Shown: positions 1 to 12,124, counted from the stretch's first letter. The stretch: DNA of 64,000 bases from Cannabis sativa (GCF_029168945.1 NC_083610.1:77801580-77865579), one strand, 5' to 3'. The notes: generated from the sequence alone by a model not told the origin. A program made the numbers and translations.

Positions 1-392
1 AAATGGGAAAAGAGAGAGAAAGAAGAATAAGAAGATGAGGAAGAGAAGGTGATACTAAATATTAAATGCTTAGAAAATTAAGAAGAGAGTCGGCTGAGAG
101 TTGAATTCAAATGGGAGGGTTAGTTTTGGAAAATTAGTAAAATTGGCATATATTAGCAATTTTAGTAAGTATATATTTAAGAAAAAAATAATGGGATTTT
201 GTAAGTATGAAAATTCAAATTTCCCATTCCATATATACAATTTGTTATCCTTTTCATGTATACTTTATTAATTTGGACTTACATCAATTATTTGTGGTTG
301 GCCACTCATCAGAGGTGGTACTTAGGAAGAAATTACACTTTATACTATTTTTATATTGTTTTCTTTTATTTTTATCTTATTTTTTAACGTTT
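1..392. other. AT-rich flank, no gene seen
   Basis: This stretch precedes the copia element. It is AT-rich with short purine runs at its start. The only open frame crossing it (84 codons from 207) runs into the copia LTR and is low-complexity, so I do not call a gene. Its last five bases (cgttt, 388-392) are the left target-site duplication of the element that follows. Confidence 0.6.
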
Positions 393-912
393 TATAAGAA
401 TATTTTTATTTTAAGAAATATATTTCTATTTAAGGAAATAAATTTCTATTTAAGGAAATAAAATAAATAATTGATTTTGTGATAAATGAATATTTTATAT
501 TCATTGAATCTGGACAAAATCATTTACGTGATATTCTATATATGGTCAGATTTAAATATTCATTACCTGATTTGATTTCCTGAATTAATTGTCAAAATAT
601 TCTGACAATTAATGTGGCACAGATACTGATGGAGTATCTCACCTATAAATATAGGGTCTCGGTCCCCGAGCTCCTCACTCATTCTGTTCATAACAGCAAA
701 TTCCATCTAAAGAGAGTTGAGAGAGCGAGGAAGCCCGATTACCCATGGTAGTCAATTTCGTTTGCGGTATCAAAGCTTATGTGGGCTCAAGCTCAAGAAT
801 CAATGGCCGGAGGTATTTCAATCCTTAAATTATAAAGGCATATATGTTTGATTAATTCCGCACTTTATACTTAAACATATATATTTCGCCTTATACATAT
901 AAATGTCTAATG
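393..912 (+). repeat. 5' LTR of copia element
   Basis: Left LTR. Its first 367 bases (393-759) are identical by eye to the right LTR, whereas the last ~150 bases carry about ten differences, including small indels. The end is set by alignment to the right LTR (tctaa at 906-910) and by the primer-binding site that follows; it is uncertain by about two bases. Confidence 0.88.
644..650 (+). promoter_or_regulatory. TATA box of copia LTR
   Basis: The string tataaat sits about 265 bases from the LTR end, followed within 20 bases by a GC-richer stretch where transcription could start. The right LTR carries the same box around 7090. This is the expected position of the U3/R promoter in a copia LTR. 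The call is inferred from position and motif only. Confidence 0.5.
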
Positions 913-915
913 TAT

Positions 916-928
916 TGGTATCGTAGCC
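916..928 (+). other. primer-binding site, initiator tRNA-Met type
   Basis: TGGTATCGTAGCC directly follows the 5' LTR. The usual plant sequence complementary to initiator tRNA-Met is TGGTATCAGAGC, so this copy differs at two or three positions and would be a degraded site. Confidence 0.7.
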
Positions 929-959
929 AGTTTTTATCTCTCGCCTTAATTTTAGTTTT

Positions 960-1350
960 GAGTTTCATATATATATATATATATACTCGTATATACAGTG
1001 TTTATATATATTTAATTCAGTGTTGATATATATATTTATTTTCGTTGGGGTATATATTTATATATTCATATTCATTCAATCCCAATTATATATACATATA
1101 TATTTTCATACATATATACTTGTTTATTCATTCAGTTCATATATATATATATTCATATACATATATATATATTTTTTCTTCATTTCATTACGTATATATG
1201 TTGTATATATATATATTATTTATATATCTAAATGCTATATACAAATATATACATATATACATTTCATGTTTATATATATACATACAGTATTTTTATTTTT
1301 CTGTATATATATGTATATATATTTATATATATATATTGTATATGTATTAA
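960..1350. repeat. TA-rich low-complexity block
   Basis: Long runs of alternating TA broken by T-rich patches fill the copia leader. Two overlapping frames of 126 and 101 codons here encode only Tyr/Ile/Phe-rich low-complexity sequence and are artefacts of the repeat. Confidence 0.75.
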
Positions 1351-2514
1351 TACATTCATATATTAATATAGATTGTTCTAAGCATGAAAATCCACTTTGA
1401 AAAAACAAAGAAATCTCAAAATTATTTTTCAGAAAATTTTGGTGATTTTTAAAGTCTTTGTTTTATGTATTTTCGATGCATAAAATCTATATGAATGTCT
1501 TAATTTTTGCATTTAGATTCATTTGGAATTGATTTCATGATTTTTGGAAGTTTAAGGAAATTTTATCATGTCGCTTATGGCAGTGTATTTTTCAAAAAAA
1601 AAAAAAAGGGAAAAAAAAAAATTCGATTTTTTTTTATATATTTTTTTATTTATTTGGAAATATAAATTATTCTCCTATTGTTAATTTAGTCAATAAATTA
1701 CATTCATTAATTTCCATTTTTAATTTAATACATATATTTAGAATTAATATGTTATTTAGTATAAACTGAAAATGGAAATTTGTTTTAATATGGTAATTAA
1801 TTACGTGATTTATTTAGGCATGTAATAATTGTGCAATTTGTATAATTGTGCATTTAATTATTTATTACCAAATTTATGTAATTTATTGTTTAAATTAATA
1901 AAATTTGAAAAATCTGCCATTAAGTATAGTCTTTAATTTTGCATTTAATTCATTCCATATAATTAATTGTACTAATTTGTATAATTACCTTATTTATACA
2001 AATTAATTATTAGTATAAATATTTAAGATATTATATGGTCATAAATGCATAATTAATTATATATTATGGAATTAAGCATTTAATTTATTATCATACAATA
2101 ATTGTATTAATTTGTATTTATTTGGCAAATTTATGTTTAATGCAATTAATTTAGATTTGTATGATTTAAATGCTATACATAAATTCCTTTTATAGTGCTA
2201 GATATATTTAGAAATATTCAAACATTAAGATAGGTTGAATATTTTATATAGCACATTAAGTTTCATAAAACTTCATAAAATATTCATAAAACTTCCTAAA
2301 ATGAATAAAATATGAATAAAATGTAAGTAATTTTGTGGTTTGACATAAGAAAACATGAATTTGGGACAAATGCTCATATCTAGAACTATTTTTAATGATC
2401 TTCGACGACCACACTAGGAGCATTAATCTCAAGTGATTGTCTACTATGTTAATAACGAAATTACTTTTAGGTAGAGCCCAATACCTAATGTCAAAGTGAA
2501 AAATATAATTTTAT

Positions 2515-3300
2515 ATAATTAGGGAGTAGCCACAAGATCCTTATTTGTATAAAATTATATATTAATTAAAATTCACCTTAATGGACATAACTTGTAATTA
2601 ATTATATAAAGGTATAATAATTTTACCCCACAAAGATTTTATTATATTTGTATAATTAATTAGGATAATATGTTAAATTAAATTCTCTTAATTTACCCCA
2701 CAGGGAGTTATGATGATTTAATTTAATAGTGTTATCACAAATTTAATAAAGATAGATAATAAACTTCATTTTCCTAAACTAATTGTTTAATTAAATCTAT
2801 CATAAAGTTCATATAATTTTATTAAATTTAAAATTTAGCCCACAGGCAATTTTGGATTTAATAAAATTTTAATCTTCAGTTTATACTTTGGTGTCAAGTG
2901 AACCACATAATTTTAAATAATTAGGGAGTAGCCACAGCATCCTTAATTATATAAAATTATATACATTAAGTGGATTAAGATCACATAATGGACATGAATT
3001 ATGTAAACATAATAATCTTACCCTACAGGGATTTTATTATATTTACATAATTAATATATTAAATTGAATTCTCTTAATTTATCCCACAGGGAATTATGTA
3101 GATTTAATTTAATAATTTTATAATAAAGTATAAAATTTTGAAACATTTATAAATAATTAAGTGTTTCATACATTTCATTGAGATAGAAATATTAAACTTT
3201 AAGTTGTTCATAAATTGTGTAAATCTATCATAATCTACATCTAAATCTAATCTTATTAAATTAAAAATTTAGCCCACAGGCAATTTTTGTTTAATAAGAT
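2515..3300 (+). repeat. diverged ~400-bp tandem duplication inside copia element
   Basis: Two consecutive units share an ordered set of motifs. Each opens with gggagtagccaca (2522 and 2932), continues with a block ending in cc(c/t)acaaag or ccctacaggg before attttatta, then a cc-cacaggga block (about 2697 and 3083), and closes with agcccacaggcaatttt (2837 and 3271). Spacing between equivalent motifs is about 390-435 bases. A third partial copy of the opening motif appears at about 5731. No reading frame spans the units, so this looks like duplicated non-coding leader rather than gag. Confidence 0.65.
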
Positions 3301-5154
3301 TTCATATGTAAGCATGTTTATTCATTGGTAAAAACATGATTCATTTAAACCTCAAAACTATATATGTAATTTTATTACATCACTATTCATAAATTTCTTC
3401 CATACCAGTAGAAATTTCCAAAAAATTTATTCTGATAACTTAATCTAAAATGTACAGTCTTTACTGTATAATTAAGAAAAATAAATCACACTTTATTATC
3501 ACCAATAAATTTTAATTTATTGTGTATGAATTCATTCTAATATAGTTAATGCGATTATTAACACATAGTGGATTATTTTAGATTGTTATTCCACATTCAT
3601 AAATTTCTTGCAAGGTTTACAAATAAACCTAAGAAAGTCAGTAACTGTGAGCAAATCTTATCCACAGACAAGATAAGTTCTCACATTTAGAAGTTTAAGG
3701 AACAAGCAATATAGTAGTGGCTTTGTTTTAAAATTGGCAAAGACCTTTATGTTCCAAGATTCTATTGAAACTTGATTTAGACACATTAAGAGGTCTTTAC
3801 TACAAATGATGTCACTCATAAAGATATGCAAGTTCAATCTGACAATAAGAAATGTGTTATTAATAAAGAATTCTTCTACATTATAGCACCAAAAATTATG
3901 GAACATATCTCCATAAATAGAATAAATGTTAGTAAATGGTGGGGATCTTCATTACACTAGATTTTACTAACTTTATTTAGAACTTGTGTGAATTTCATTA
4001 AGAATATGTATTCCAACAAGTCAAAATCGGTGCATACTAGAATTCTATTATATTAGAAATCATACAAGTCAATTAATTTTGAAGACATGGACTCAAATTT
4101 TGCATCTCTTTTTTAACGATTACTCACATAAATAATTTTTCTACAAAAGTATAGATTTATATGTTTCAAAGACATTTAAATCTTAAGTAGAGAAATGGTG
4201 CATTTTGCATATTAAGATAGTGAGATCAAATATAAAATGGAGAATACTACATTAAAATTCGTGAGTATGGATAAACTCCCGCCTATTTGCAAAGTTTCTT
4301 TAAAAGCATGGGTTCATTGCCCGATACATATGCTTGGTACACCTAAATTATAGTGTGTATGTATTTAAGAAACTAAGCATTTTTTGGACATGGGGTGGAG
4401 CCTACATAACAAACTCCGATCTTTCCTAAATCTTTGTCTATTGATACTCAACAATGGGGTGTACATATCGAATCGTGTTCTAACCAAAGTTGTTTCTCAA
4501 ACATATTTTGAGTTGTGATAAGGTTGAAAACCGACTTGATGACATGCACACATTTTATAAATACCCATATATAGTTAGAGTACAATTGTCAAAGAAAAGA
4601 TCCGTCCTAAACCATAAATGAGCATATTTCATTTGAAAAGCTATAAGGTTTAAGTGGTTACATATTTTATTATCCATCTCACAACACTAGAATTGTGAAA
4701 TTAAGAATTGACTTGATCGTTGAGTGATCAATCTAGGAACCTAGTTTCCGAGAAAGATCATTCATATTTTCTCAAACTTCCACCTCAAGTGTTAGATTAA
4801 TTATGATTCACAACAACCCTTAAGATTACTGGTTATTGAGAATTCATAACTAATCATTAATAATATACAAGTCATTGGTAAAATTCTAATAAGTTATGTT
4901 ATTTAGTAATTGCTTACAATTTCTAAAATAACATGCTATTGAACCATTTGCTCTTTTAAGAGTTTGTTGGTCCATCCTTAAGATGACTTATTAGAACAGT
5001 AAGATCAATGTATTCTAGTGATCACATTTTGTACAATAAGAGTTCAACTACAATATTAATTTGAGACACAAATTAAATTATAGAATGATAAAGAATTGAA
5101 GTTGTAGTACAATATGCCATGAATGAAGAAATGAATATCTTAAATAGCAATAAA

Positions 5155-6500
5155 GTTTATCTTTAGTAAAGTTGCCTAATGGGGTGGAGAACATTAATTA
5201 AGCATAGATTTTTTCACCAATAATATTCATTAGGCAACATTGAGAAACATAAAGATATAAAAGAATATTCATTGCTAAGAAGTTCATTTTGAACTAAGAA
5301 TCAATAACAAATGAGATTTACATTCTCACTTGTTTTTATAAAAGATTCTATTATAGACCTTGGCATTTGTTGCTTGTTTCAATTCATTAATCAATTCCAA
5401 ATAGTGAACTAGAGGAGAAGGTATATAGACTGCCATAAAGATTTTCCTCTAATAAGTGGTGAACATATGCAAGCTTAAAGTGTCTACCTATAGATTAAAA
5501 CAAACATCTCACAAATTGGTATTATATCATCTTTTCCTTTAGGTTTGAAAAGAGAATTATGGAAATAATTATATACTGCATAAGTTAGTGGGAGTAATAT
5601 TTGTTTTATACGTAGACAATATGTTACTTGCAAATGATGATAAAAGTTTTCTATATAAGTTGAAATAATTCATATCTCAAATTATTATTTTGAGATAAGG
5701 AATATAAATAATATATATAATTTTAATTAATTAGAGAGTAGCCACAAGCATTCGATTAAATAAAATTATGTATTATTCATCTGATATAACTTTTATCTTT
5801 AAGTGTGATAAATATAACTCGAACTAGCATCTGAAAAATGATGTGGAGTGAGAATAAATTAAGAACATTCCTTTGCTTCTATTTTAGAAGCCTAATGTAT
5901 GCCTAAAAGTCTGAATAAGACTTTGCATTACATTTGTTTCAGGATCGTTAAGTAGTATCAGAATAACTAAAGTTAAGACCACTTTATTTTTCATACAAAG
6001 TGATGAGGTATCTTTAAGATACTAAAAATTATATTCATACATATTTAAGATGAATTGACCATCTGGAAATATAGTTAACCAATTAGATTCTAACATACTT
6101 CACTGGTTGTATTTATTCACGTAAATCAATATTTTATTACGTCCTTAAGATTACCAGTAAGTTACATTGTAGAGAATCTTGATTGTTATTTCCACTATAG
6201 AAGTCAGATTCATTTATTGTTTTGAGGATACATCTCGTATGGTGTATTATAGAGTTTCATAGTAGGCCTAGAGTTCGGAATTACAGTTTCATTAGGCCAT
6301 TAAGAAAATTTTGTGATAAATTCAGCTACAATATTTATGGCTAATACCTATAAGAGTACTGGTCGAAGCTAGCATATCGACATTAAGTATTTAGCCATAA
6401 AAAGGCGTGATAAGTGGTCATTAATCACGCAAACTAAATTGGGTGATCGCATATCCTTGACTAAAGGCATGCCGCAACACAAACTCAATGATCATAAAGT
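5155..6500 (+). pseudogene. degraded copia pol (RT to RNase H tail)
   Basis: Short translated patches match the copia pol order. Around 5475-5520 a patch reads as KLKVSTYRLKQTSHK, resembling the RT stretch usually read as KSIYGLKQAS. Around 5605-5635 YVDNMLLANDD occupies the place of the catalytic YVDD motif, with Asn for the second Asp. Around 6375-6400 HIDIKYLAIKRR and around 6460-6475 LTKGMP match the C-terminal end of copia RNase H. Frames shift between patches and stops are frequent, so the gene is dead. Gag, protease and integrase upstream (about 930-5150) are too decayed for me to place. Confidence 0.75.
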
Positions 6501-6827
6501 AAATATGGGATTCAATTAACCCATATGCAGTTTTTTTTTTACAACCAAAAATTATTTAATGAAACTCTAATTTCGATATTTTCTCATATTTATGTGCACC
6601 TTAATTTCATCTGAGAAAATTATCGTAAGAGGACCTGAATAAACATAAGGGTTATGGTTTATTCACTTAAGTACATTGCCAAATAAAGTACATTGTTATA
6701 TAATAAATATATCGTAATACATGGAAGATAATACTCGACTTATAATGAGGACATGTCGCTATGATTCGTATGTTTATTATATAATGAGGAACGTTTGGGT
6801 TTGAATGTTTTAGTGTAAATGCTGACC

Positions 6828-6838
6828 AAGTGGGAGAA
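6828..6838 (+). other. polypurine tract of copia element
   Basis: AAGTGGGAGAA lies immediately before the 3' LTR, the normal place for plus-strand priming. It fixes the left edge of the 3' LTR at 6839. Confidence 0.75.
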
Positions 6839-7357
6839 TATAAGAATATTTTTATTTTAAGAAATATATTTCTATTTAAGGAAATAAATTTCTATTTAAG
6901 GAAATAAAATAAATAATTGATTTTGTGATAAATGAATATTTTATATTCATTGAATCTGGACAAAATCATTTACGTGATATTCTATATATGGTCAGATTTA
7001 AATATTCATTACCTGATTTGATTTCCTGAATTAATTGTCAAAATATTCTGACAATTAATGTGGCACAGATACTGATGGAGTATCTCACCTATAAATATAG
7101 GGTCTCGGTCCCCGAGCTCCTCACTCATTCTGTTCATAACAGCAAATTCCATCTAAAGAGAGTTGAGAGAGCGAGGAAGCCCGATTACCCATGGTAGTCA
7201 ATTTCCTTTGCAGATCAAAGCTTATGTGGGTTTGAAGCTCAAGAATCAATGGCTGGAGGTATTTCAATCCTTAAATTATAGTGCATATATGTTTGATTAA
7301 TTCCGCACTTTATACTTAAACATATATATTTCAGTTTATACATATAAATGTCTAACA
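6839..7357 (+). repeat. 3' LTR of copia element
   Basis: Right LTR, matching the left one over its whole length. It is followed at once by cgttt (7358-7362), the right-hand target duplication. Divergence from the left LTR is confined to the last third. Confidence 0.9.
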
Positions 7358-7362
7358 CGTTT

Positions 7363-7956
7363 ATCATTTTTGTTTTTTTTTTAAAAAATATTGTACCAAT
7401 TTTGCCCTTCTCACTTCAAGATACTCTCCATGTAATTCTCATTATGTCAGACTACAATACATATAAAAAAAGGTATGTTTCAAATAAATATAAAATTAAA
7501 GGTAAATTTGATTAACTGATTAATAAAAGGGACATTTTTCACTTTACCCACATATTTAAATAAAAATCATAATTCTTGTTTCTATAATATATTACACATG
7601 TTTCAAAAATAACATTTTGGAATGGTTCGCCGCGTAACCAAACAATTTTCCCATTAATGAAATTGAAAGATATTTAGTTGGCATCTTTAATATTATTTTA
7701 TATTATTAAGAATATTTATAGTATAAGTATTTTATGTTATGAGTTTTATACATTTAAATATTATATTTATTTTTTTGACGAATTAAATACTAAAGTGACG
7801 TTTAGTTAAAAGAAATTATAAAAAATGAAAATATTTAGTTGGTATCTTTAATATTAAGGTTATTATTATTAAGAATATTTGTAGGATAAATATTTTATGT
7901 TCAATTTTATATATTTAAATATTATATATATTTTTTTTTGATGAATTAAATATTAA
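7363..7956. repeat. AT-rich interval with diverged ~163-bp direct repeat
   Basis: No gene is visible. Two copies of a segment starting near 7665 and 7826 share blocks such as atatttagttgg, aatatttgta/aatatttata and gaattaaata, and each runs into a MITE-like end (gtgacgtttagtta; gagacgtttggtta). The first copy thus looks like a duplicated flank plus the first bases of the MITE that starts at 7957. Confidence 0.55.
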
Positions 7957-9569
7957 GGAGACGTTTGGTTAGGAGAAATAAAAATATAAGAATAAAAATT
8001 AAAATAGGAATGGAATACAATAAAATTTAAAATGTATAAAAATTGATTAAAAAAAAACGAATAATTAGTATTTTTGTTTCCTAAACTTTCGACACTACCT
8101 GATTTTACTTTTTAAAATATAAGGCTTGTTAAAAATTTCCTTTAAAATATAACAGTTACATAATTATATCATTTCTGTTAGATATTGTTTCTTTTACTCG
8201 TAAAAATTAGTATTTTAACCTCCTAAACTTTGACCAATATAAAATTTTTACAATTTTTTTATTAAAAAAATTAATTTTAAAAATCATAATATTTTATTTT
8301 TTTAAAAAGCAATCATAATATTCTATTAATTTTGAAAAAATAAGAAAAATTATTAAAATATTTGATAAAAATATTAATTTTACTTAAAAAGAAACTTAAA
8401 TTATTCTTGAAAAAATATTTTCAAATTTTATTTTATTTATAAACACGTATCATAAAAATCAAACCTAAATTATCGAGAATCTAATAAATAATTTAAATAA
8501 ACTAAAATTTTTTGAAGAAAAAATTAAACTTATTTATATTTATAAACTCATATCTTAACAAATAAAGAAAAATAATTAAAAATTCAAAAATATGAAATTA
8601 TTTTGGTAATAAAATATAAATTAAACTAATTTTTTTATGTTTACTTAAACTAATCTATATTTTTTAAGGAAAAAAAAATACACAAGTTTGTTCCTGTAAA
8701 ATTTAATTTTTACAAAATTAAATTTTAATATCTAAATAAATTTTTTAATAACAAATAAATAATTTTTAAATCACTTAATTAATTTTAAATTTAATTTATT
8801 ATTTAATTTTTTAATCATCTAAATAATTTTTTCTTAAGATTTAAATTAATTTTTTAAGATTTTCTAAAAAAAATGTTGAATCTTTACAATTTGATAGTTG
8901 TCAAAATTTAAGGGGCAAAGTTACTATTTTACAAAAATACGTCAGTATTTAAACCAAATAATAGAATGGAACCTTACAGAATGACTGAATTTTGGTAAAT
9001 GTAAAAGTTCAGGGGATTCTTAACAACTCATATATTTTAGGTGACAAAATCAGTATTGTCAAAAGTTCAGGGGACAAAATTACTAATTATTCAAAAAAAA
9101 AATTATTAAAATTTTCAAATCTTACATTGGAATAGTCTTTTCTTCTATTTCAAAATAGAATAATCATTCCACCAAAATAATAAAAAAGGTTATTTTATTA
9201 AAATAATATTCCATTACTTTAATATGCAACTAACAAAAAAATTGTTTAAAAATTATTTCTATTCCATTCCATTCCAATGAAAACATAAGAATGAGAATGA
9301 GAATAGGAATAGGAATAGGAATGGAATTGAATAAAATTTAAAATGCATAAAAAATTGATAAAAAAATTATTAAATTTTTTCTCAATCATGCATTGGAATG
9401 GTCTTTCATTCCATTTCAAAATAGAATAGTCATTCTACCAAAATGGTAGAAATGTCATTTTATAAGAATGACATTCCAACACTTTAATATGCAACTAAAC
9501 AAAAGAATGAAATGGAGATTGTTTCCTTTCCTTTTCATTCTATTTTATTACCTCTAACCAAACGCCGCC
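7957..9569. mobile_element. Tourist-like (PIF/Harbinger) MITE tandem dimer
   Basis: The outer ends are inverted: GGAGACGTTTGGTTAGGAG at 7957 and, on the other strand, GGCGGCGTTTGGTTAGAGG ending at 9569. They are flanked by TAA/TTA, matching the TWA target preference of PIF/Harbinger elements. Inside, the MITE body occurs twice: left body, right body, then a second left body (from about 9285, with agaatgagaatgag) and right body. The two inner terminal repeats are missing. The first monomer carries a ~1-kb insertion. A single, simpler relative is at 59546-59836. There is no transposase, so it is non-autonomous. Confidence 0.75.
8059..9092. mobile_element. nested non-autonomous TIR element, probably Mutator-like
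   Basis: The ends are inverted copies: GAATAATTAGTA...CCTAAACTTTCGACA at the left and TGTCAAAAGTTCAGG...TACTAATTATTC at the right, a terminal repeat of about 35 bases. Related blocks (gttcagggga, tcaaaatttaaggggc) recur inside both ends as subterminal repeats. The flanks are A-runs of about nine bases, so a 9-bp duplication is possible but not diagnostic. The interior is AT-rich and non-coding. Superfamily assignment is an inference. Confidence 0.65.
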
Positions 9570-9795
9570 TTAGTTAAATTTAACTACAACAAAACAAATT
9601 GACACATGTCAACATGTTAATGATTCACATCATATTTTCAATTAAGAGATTTATTAAATAATTTTAAAACTAATAAAAAAGAACTAAATATTAAAAAGTT
9701 AAAACTATTTTTGTTGATGTCTTTCTCTCTCTCCTTCATCTTCTTTTCTTTGATATAAGAAAAAAAATATGAAACCAATCTTAATCTTATGGTTT

Positions 9796-10684
9796 AATCT
9801 TCTCGATTGCTTCATTAGTGCACTGTACAGATTCTGGTCCTAAGTATTTCTTCTCCCCTATCTCATCCCAGTTGATGGGAGATCTACGTTTTCTGTTATA
9901 CAACAAATTCATAGGGAGCCATCCCTATTGTACTTTGATAACTGTTATTATACGAGAACTTTATCAGGGGTAGGTACTTACTCCAAGAGCCCTCAAAATC
10001 CATAACACAGGCTCATAACAAATCTTCCAGTATCTGAATAGTCCTTTCAGACTGTCCATCAGTCTGGGGATGGAAGGCTATACTGAATTTCAGTTTGGTA
10101 CCCATAGCCCACTGCAAACTCTACTAGAATTTAGAGGTAAATTTCGGATCTCTATCCGAAACTATAGACTTTGGTACACCATGTAATCTTACTATCTCCT
10201 TGACGTACAAATCTGCATACTGATCCACTATAAAGGTTGTCCTAGCTTGTAGAAAATGTGCAGACTTCATGAATCAATCTACCACGACGTAAATTGAATC
10301 AAATAAACCCGTGGTTCTAGGTAATCCAACCACAAAGTCTATTGTGACATCTTCCCATTTCCACTAGGGTACTGACAAAGGCTGCAACAAACCTGCCGGT
10401 CTCTGATGTTTAGCCTTGATCTGCTAATAGGTTAGGCATCGCGATACGAATTCTACCACATTCTTCTTCATTCTGCTTTACCAGAAGTAGGGTTTAAGAT
10501 CTTGATACATCTTGGTGGTGCCGGGATGCAAGGAATATGGAGTGGTATGAGCCTCTTCAAGAATTTCAATTCTAAGTTCCGCACTACTTGGAACACAAAC
10601 CGTGCCCTTGAATAACAACATCCCACGATCTGACACTGTAAAATCTCTGGCTTTACCAGCTAAAACCTCTTCTCTAATTTTCAC
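9796..10684 (-). pseudogene. gypsy integrase fragment
   Basis: The right part (10478-10684) is open for 68 codons and contains the lead-in to the integrase zinc-binding region, with ILEEAHTTPYSLHPG and KMYQDLKPYFW. Further left on the minus strand KHQRPAGLLQPL and WKWEDVT mark the approach to the catalytic core, and INWDEIGEKKYLGPE near 9850 marks the region after the core. Stops separate these patches. The fragment ends near 9796 without the C-terminal domain. Confidence 0.75.
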
Positions 10685-10702
10685 TAACTCTGGATCAGTT
10701 AA

Positions 10703-11380
10703 CTAAGCAGCTTTTATTCGTTCTAACAGATCAGATTGCAGCATCAAGTTGTGAAGTTTGTCTACCACAAAACTGATGCTTGATCTGACCATGTCTTCTG
10801 CTAATTGAGGTGAAATTTGAATCATAGTAGTTACCTGCCCGGGACCCTTCCTGCTCAGGGCATCAGCCACTGCATTGGCCTTCCCATGATGGTAAAGGAT
10901 CTCACAATTGTAATCCTTAACCAACTCTGACCAACGCCTCTGTCTCATATTCAAGTCTTTCCGAGTAAAGAAATATTTGAGGCTTTTATGGTCAATATAA
11001 ATTTCACATCTCTCTCCCGAGAGATAATGCCGCCAAATCTTTAAAGCAAATACTACCGCGGCAAGTTCTAGATCATGAGTCGGGTACTGCTTCTCATATT
11101 CTTTCAACTGACGAGAGGCATAGCCAATACCCTGATCGGCCTGCATCAGTACACACCCCAGACCCTGTCTGGATGCATTACAATAAACCACGAACTTCTC
11201 TTTATCATAAGGTAGGGCTAACACTGGAGCTGTGATTAATCTCTGTTTCAACTCTAGAAAACTTGCTTCACACTTGTCTGTCCATATAAAGCGCTGATTC
11301 TTTTTAGTAAGCTCGGTTAAGGGTGTTGAAATTTTAGAGAACCCTCCTACGAACCGACGATAATAACCAGCCAAACCCAA
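10703..11380 (-). pseudogene. gypsy RNase H domain with connection region
   Basis: An open stretch of 225 codons starts with the RT connection motif [10 protein letters not shown] (residues 2-11) and [14 protein letters not shown]. It then reads [15 protein letters not shown] (66-80) and [18 protein letters not shown], ending after [10 protein letters not shown]. The first catalytic Asp of RNase H, normally in YCDAS, is Asn here (residue 68). The remaining hallmark residues of the domain are visible. It continues the RT block to its right after a frameshift. Confidence 0.85.
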
Positions 11381-11416
11381 GAAACTTCTAACTTCTATAA
11401 CTATTTTCGGTCTTGG

Positions 11417-12124
11417 CTAATCCCTGACGGATTCTATCTTTCCCGGATCCACCTTAATCCCATCTTTGCTAATAATGTGCCCAAGAAAGGACACTTGAGA
11501 TAGCCGAAATTTGCACTTCTTGAATTTGGCATATAACTTATGTTCTCGAAGCTGTTGCAGAACCATCCGAAGATGTTGCTCATGCTCCTCTTCTGATTGA
11601 GAGTACACAAGGATGTCGTCGATAAATATAATAACACAAATATCAAGGAAATTCTTGAATACCCTATTCATCAGGTCCATAAAAGTTGCGGGAACATTAG
11701 TTAGTCCAAAGGACATAACCAGAAATTCATAATGCCGATACCTAGTACGGAAAGCCGTCTTTGGAATGTCCTCTTCTCGGATTCTCAACTGATGATAGCC
11801 CGATCGAATATCAATCTTTCAAAAGACAGTCTTCCCCTGAAGTTGATCGAAGATATCGTCGATCCTAGGTAAAGGATACTTATTATTCATTGTTAGCTTA
11901 TTCAATTCCCAGTAGTCAATGCACATTCGCAAAGACCCATCTTTCTTCTTAACAAACAGTATTGGAGCTCTGAAGGGTGACATACTAGGCCGTGAAAACC
12001 CTATGTCAAGCAACCCATGGAGTTGAATTTTCAATTCTTTAAGTTCTGCTGGAGCCATTCTATAAGGGGCCTTGGAAACCGGTTCTGCTCCAGGTACCTG
12101 AACCACCTTATGTCTTATGGCCAA
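11417..12124 (-). pseudogene. gypsy reverse transcriptase
   Basis: Two open blocks, 11819-12124 and 11417-11788, separated by a break near 11800, together give the RT. The first contains [20 protein letters not shown] and the second the catalytic FIDD (residues 55-58 of the 123-codon block), [11 protein letters not shown] and [11 protein letters not shown]. The catalytic Asp pair is kept. In the first block the family's usual DYRELN is DYWELN. The frame break separates fingers from palm. Confidence 0.87.

Larger units (their letters stand above)
393..7357 (+). mobile_element. Ty1/copia LTR retrotransposon, two LTRs, decayed interior
   Basis: Two direct repeats of about 519 bases (393-912 and 6839-7357) bound a ~5.9-kb interior. 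The repeat cgttt at 388-392 and 7358-7362 is a perfect 5-bp target-site duplication. A primer-binding site resembling the initiator-Met type lies just inside the left LTR, and a polypurine tract precedes the right LTR. The interior reads as Ty1/copia: RT and RNase H tail pieces appear in the order expected for copia, all interrupted by stops. Orientation is plus, from PBS, polypurine tract and domain order. The LTR edges are TA...CA rather than the usual TG...CA, which is odd but the same at the left edge of both copies. The element is non-functional on its own. Confidence 0.9.

Noticed and set aside
1020..1400. 126- and 101-codon frames
   Set aside because: They lie in TA repeats and encode only Tyr/Ile/Phe-rich low-complexity sequence.
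3658..3906. 82-codon minus-strand frame in copia element
   Set aside because: Antisense to decayed pol; no motif.
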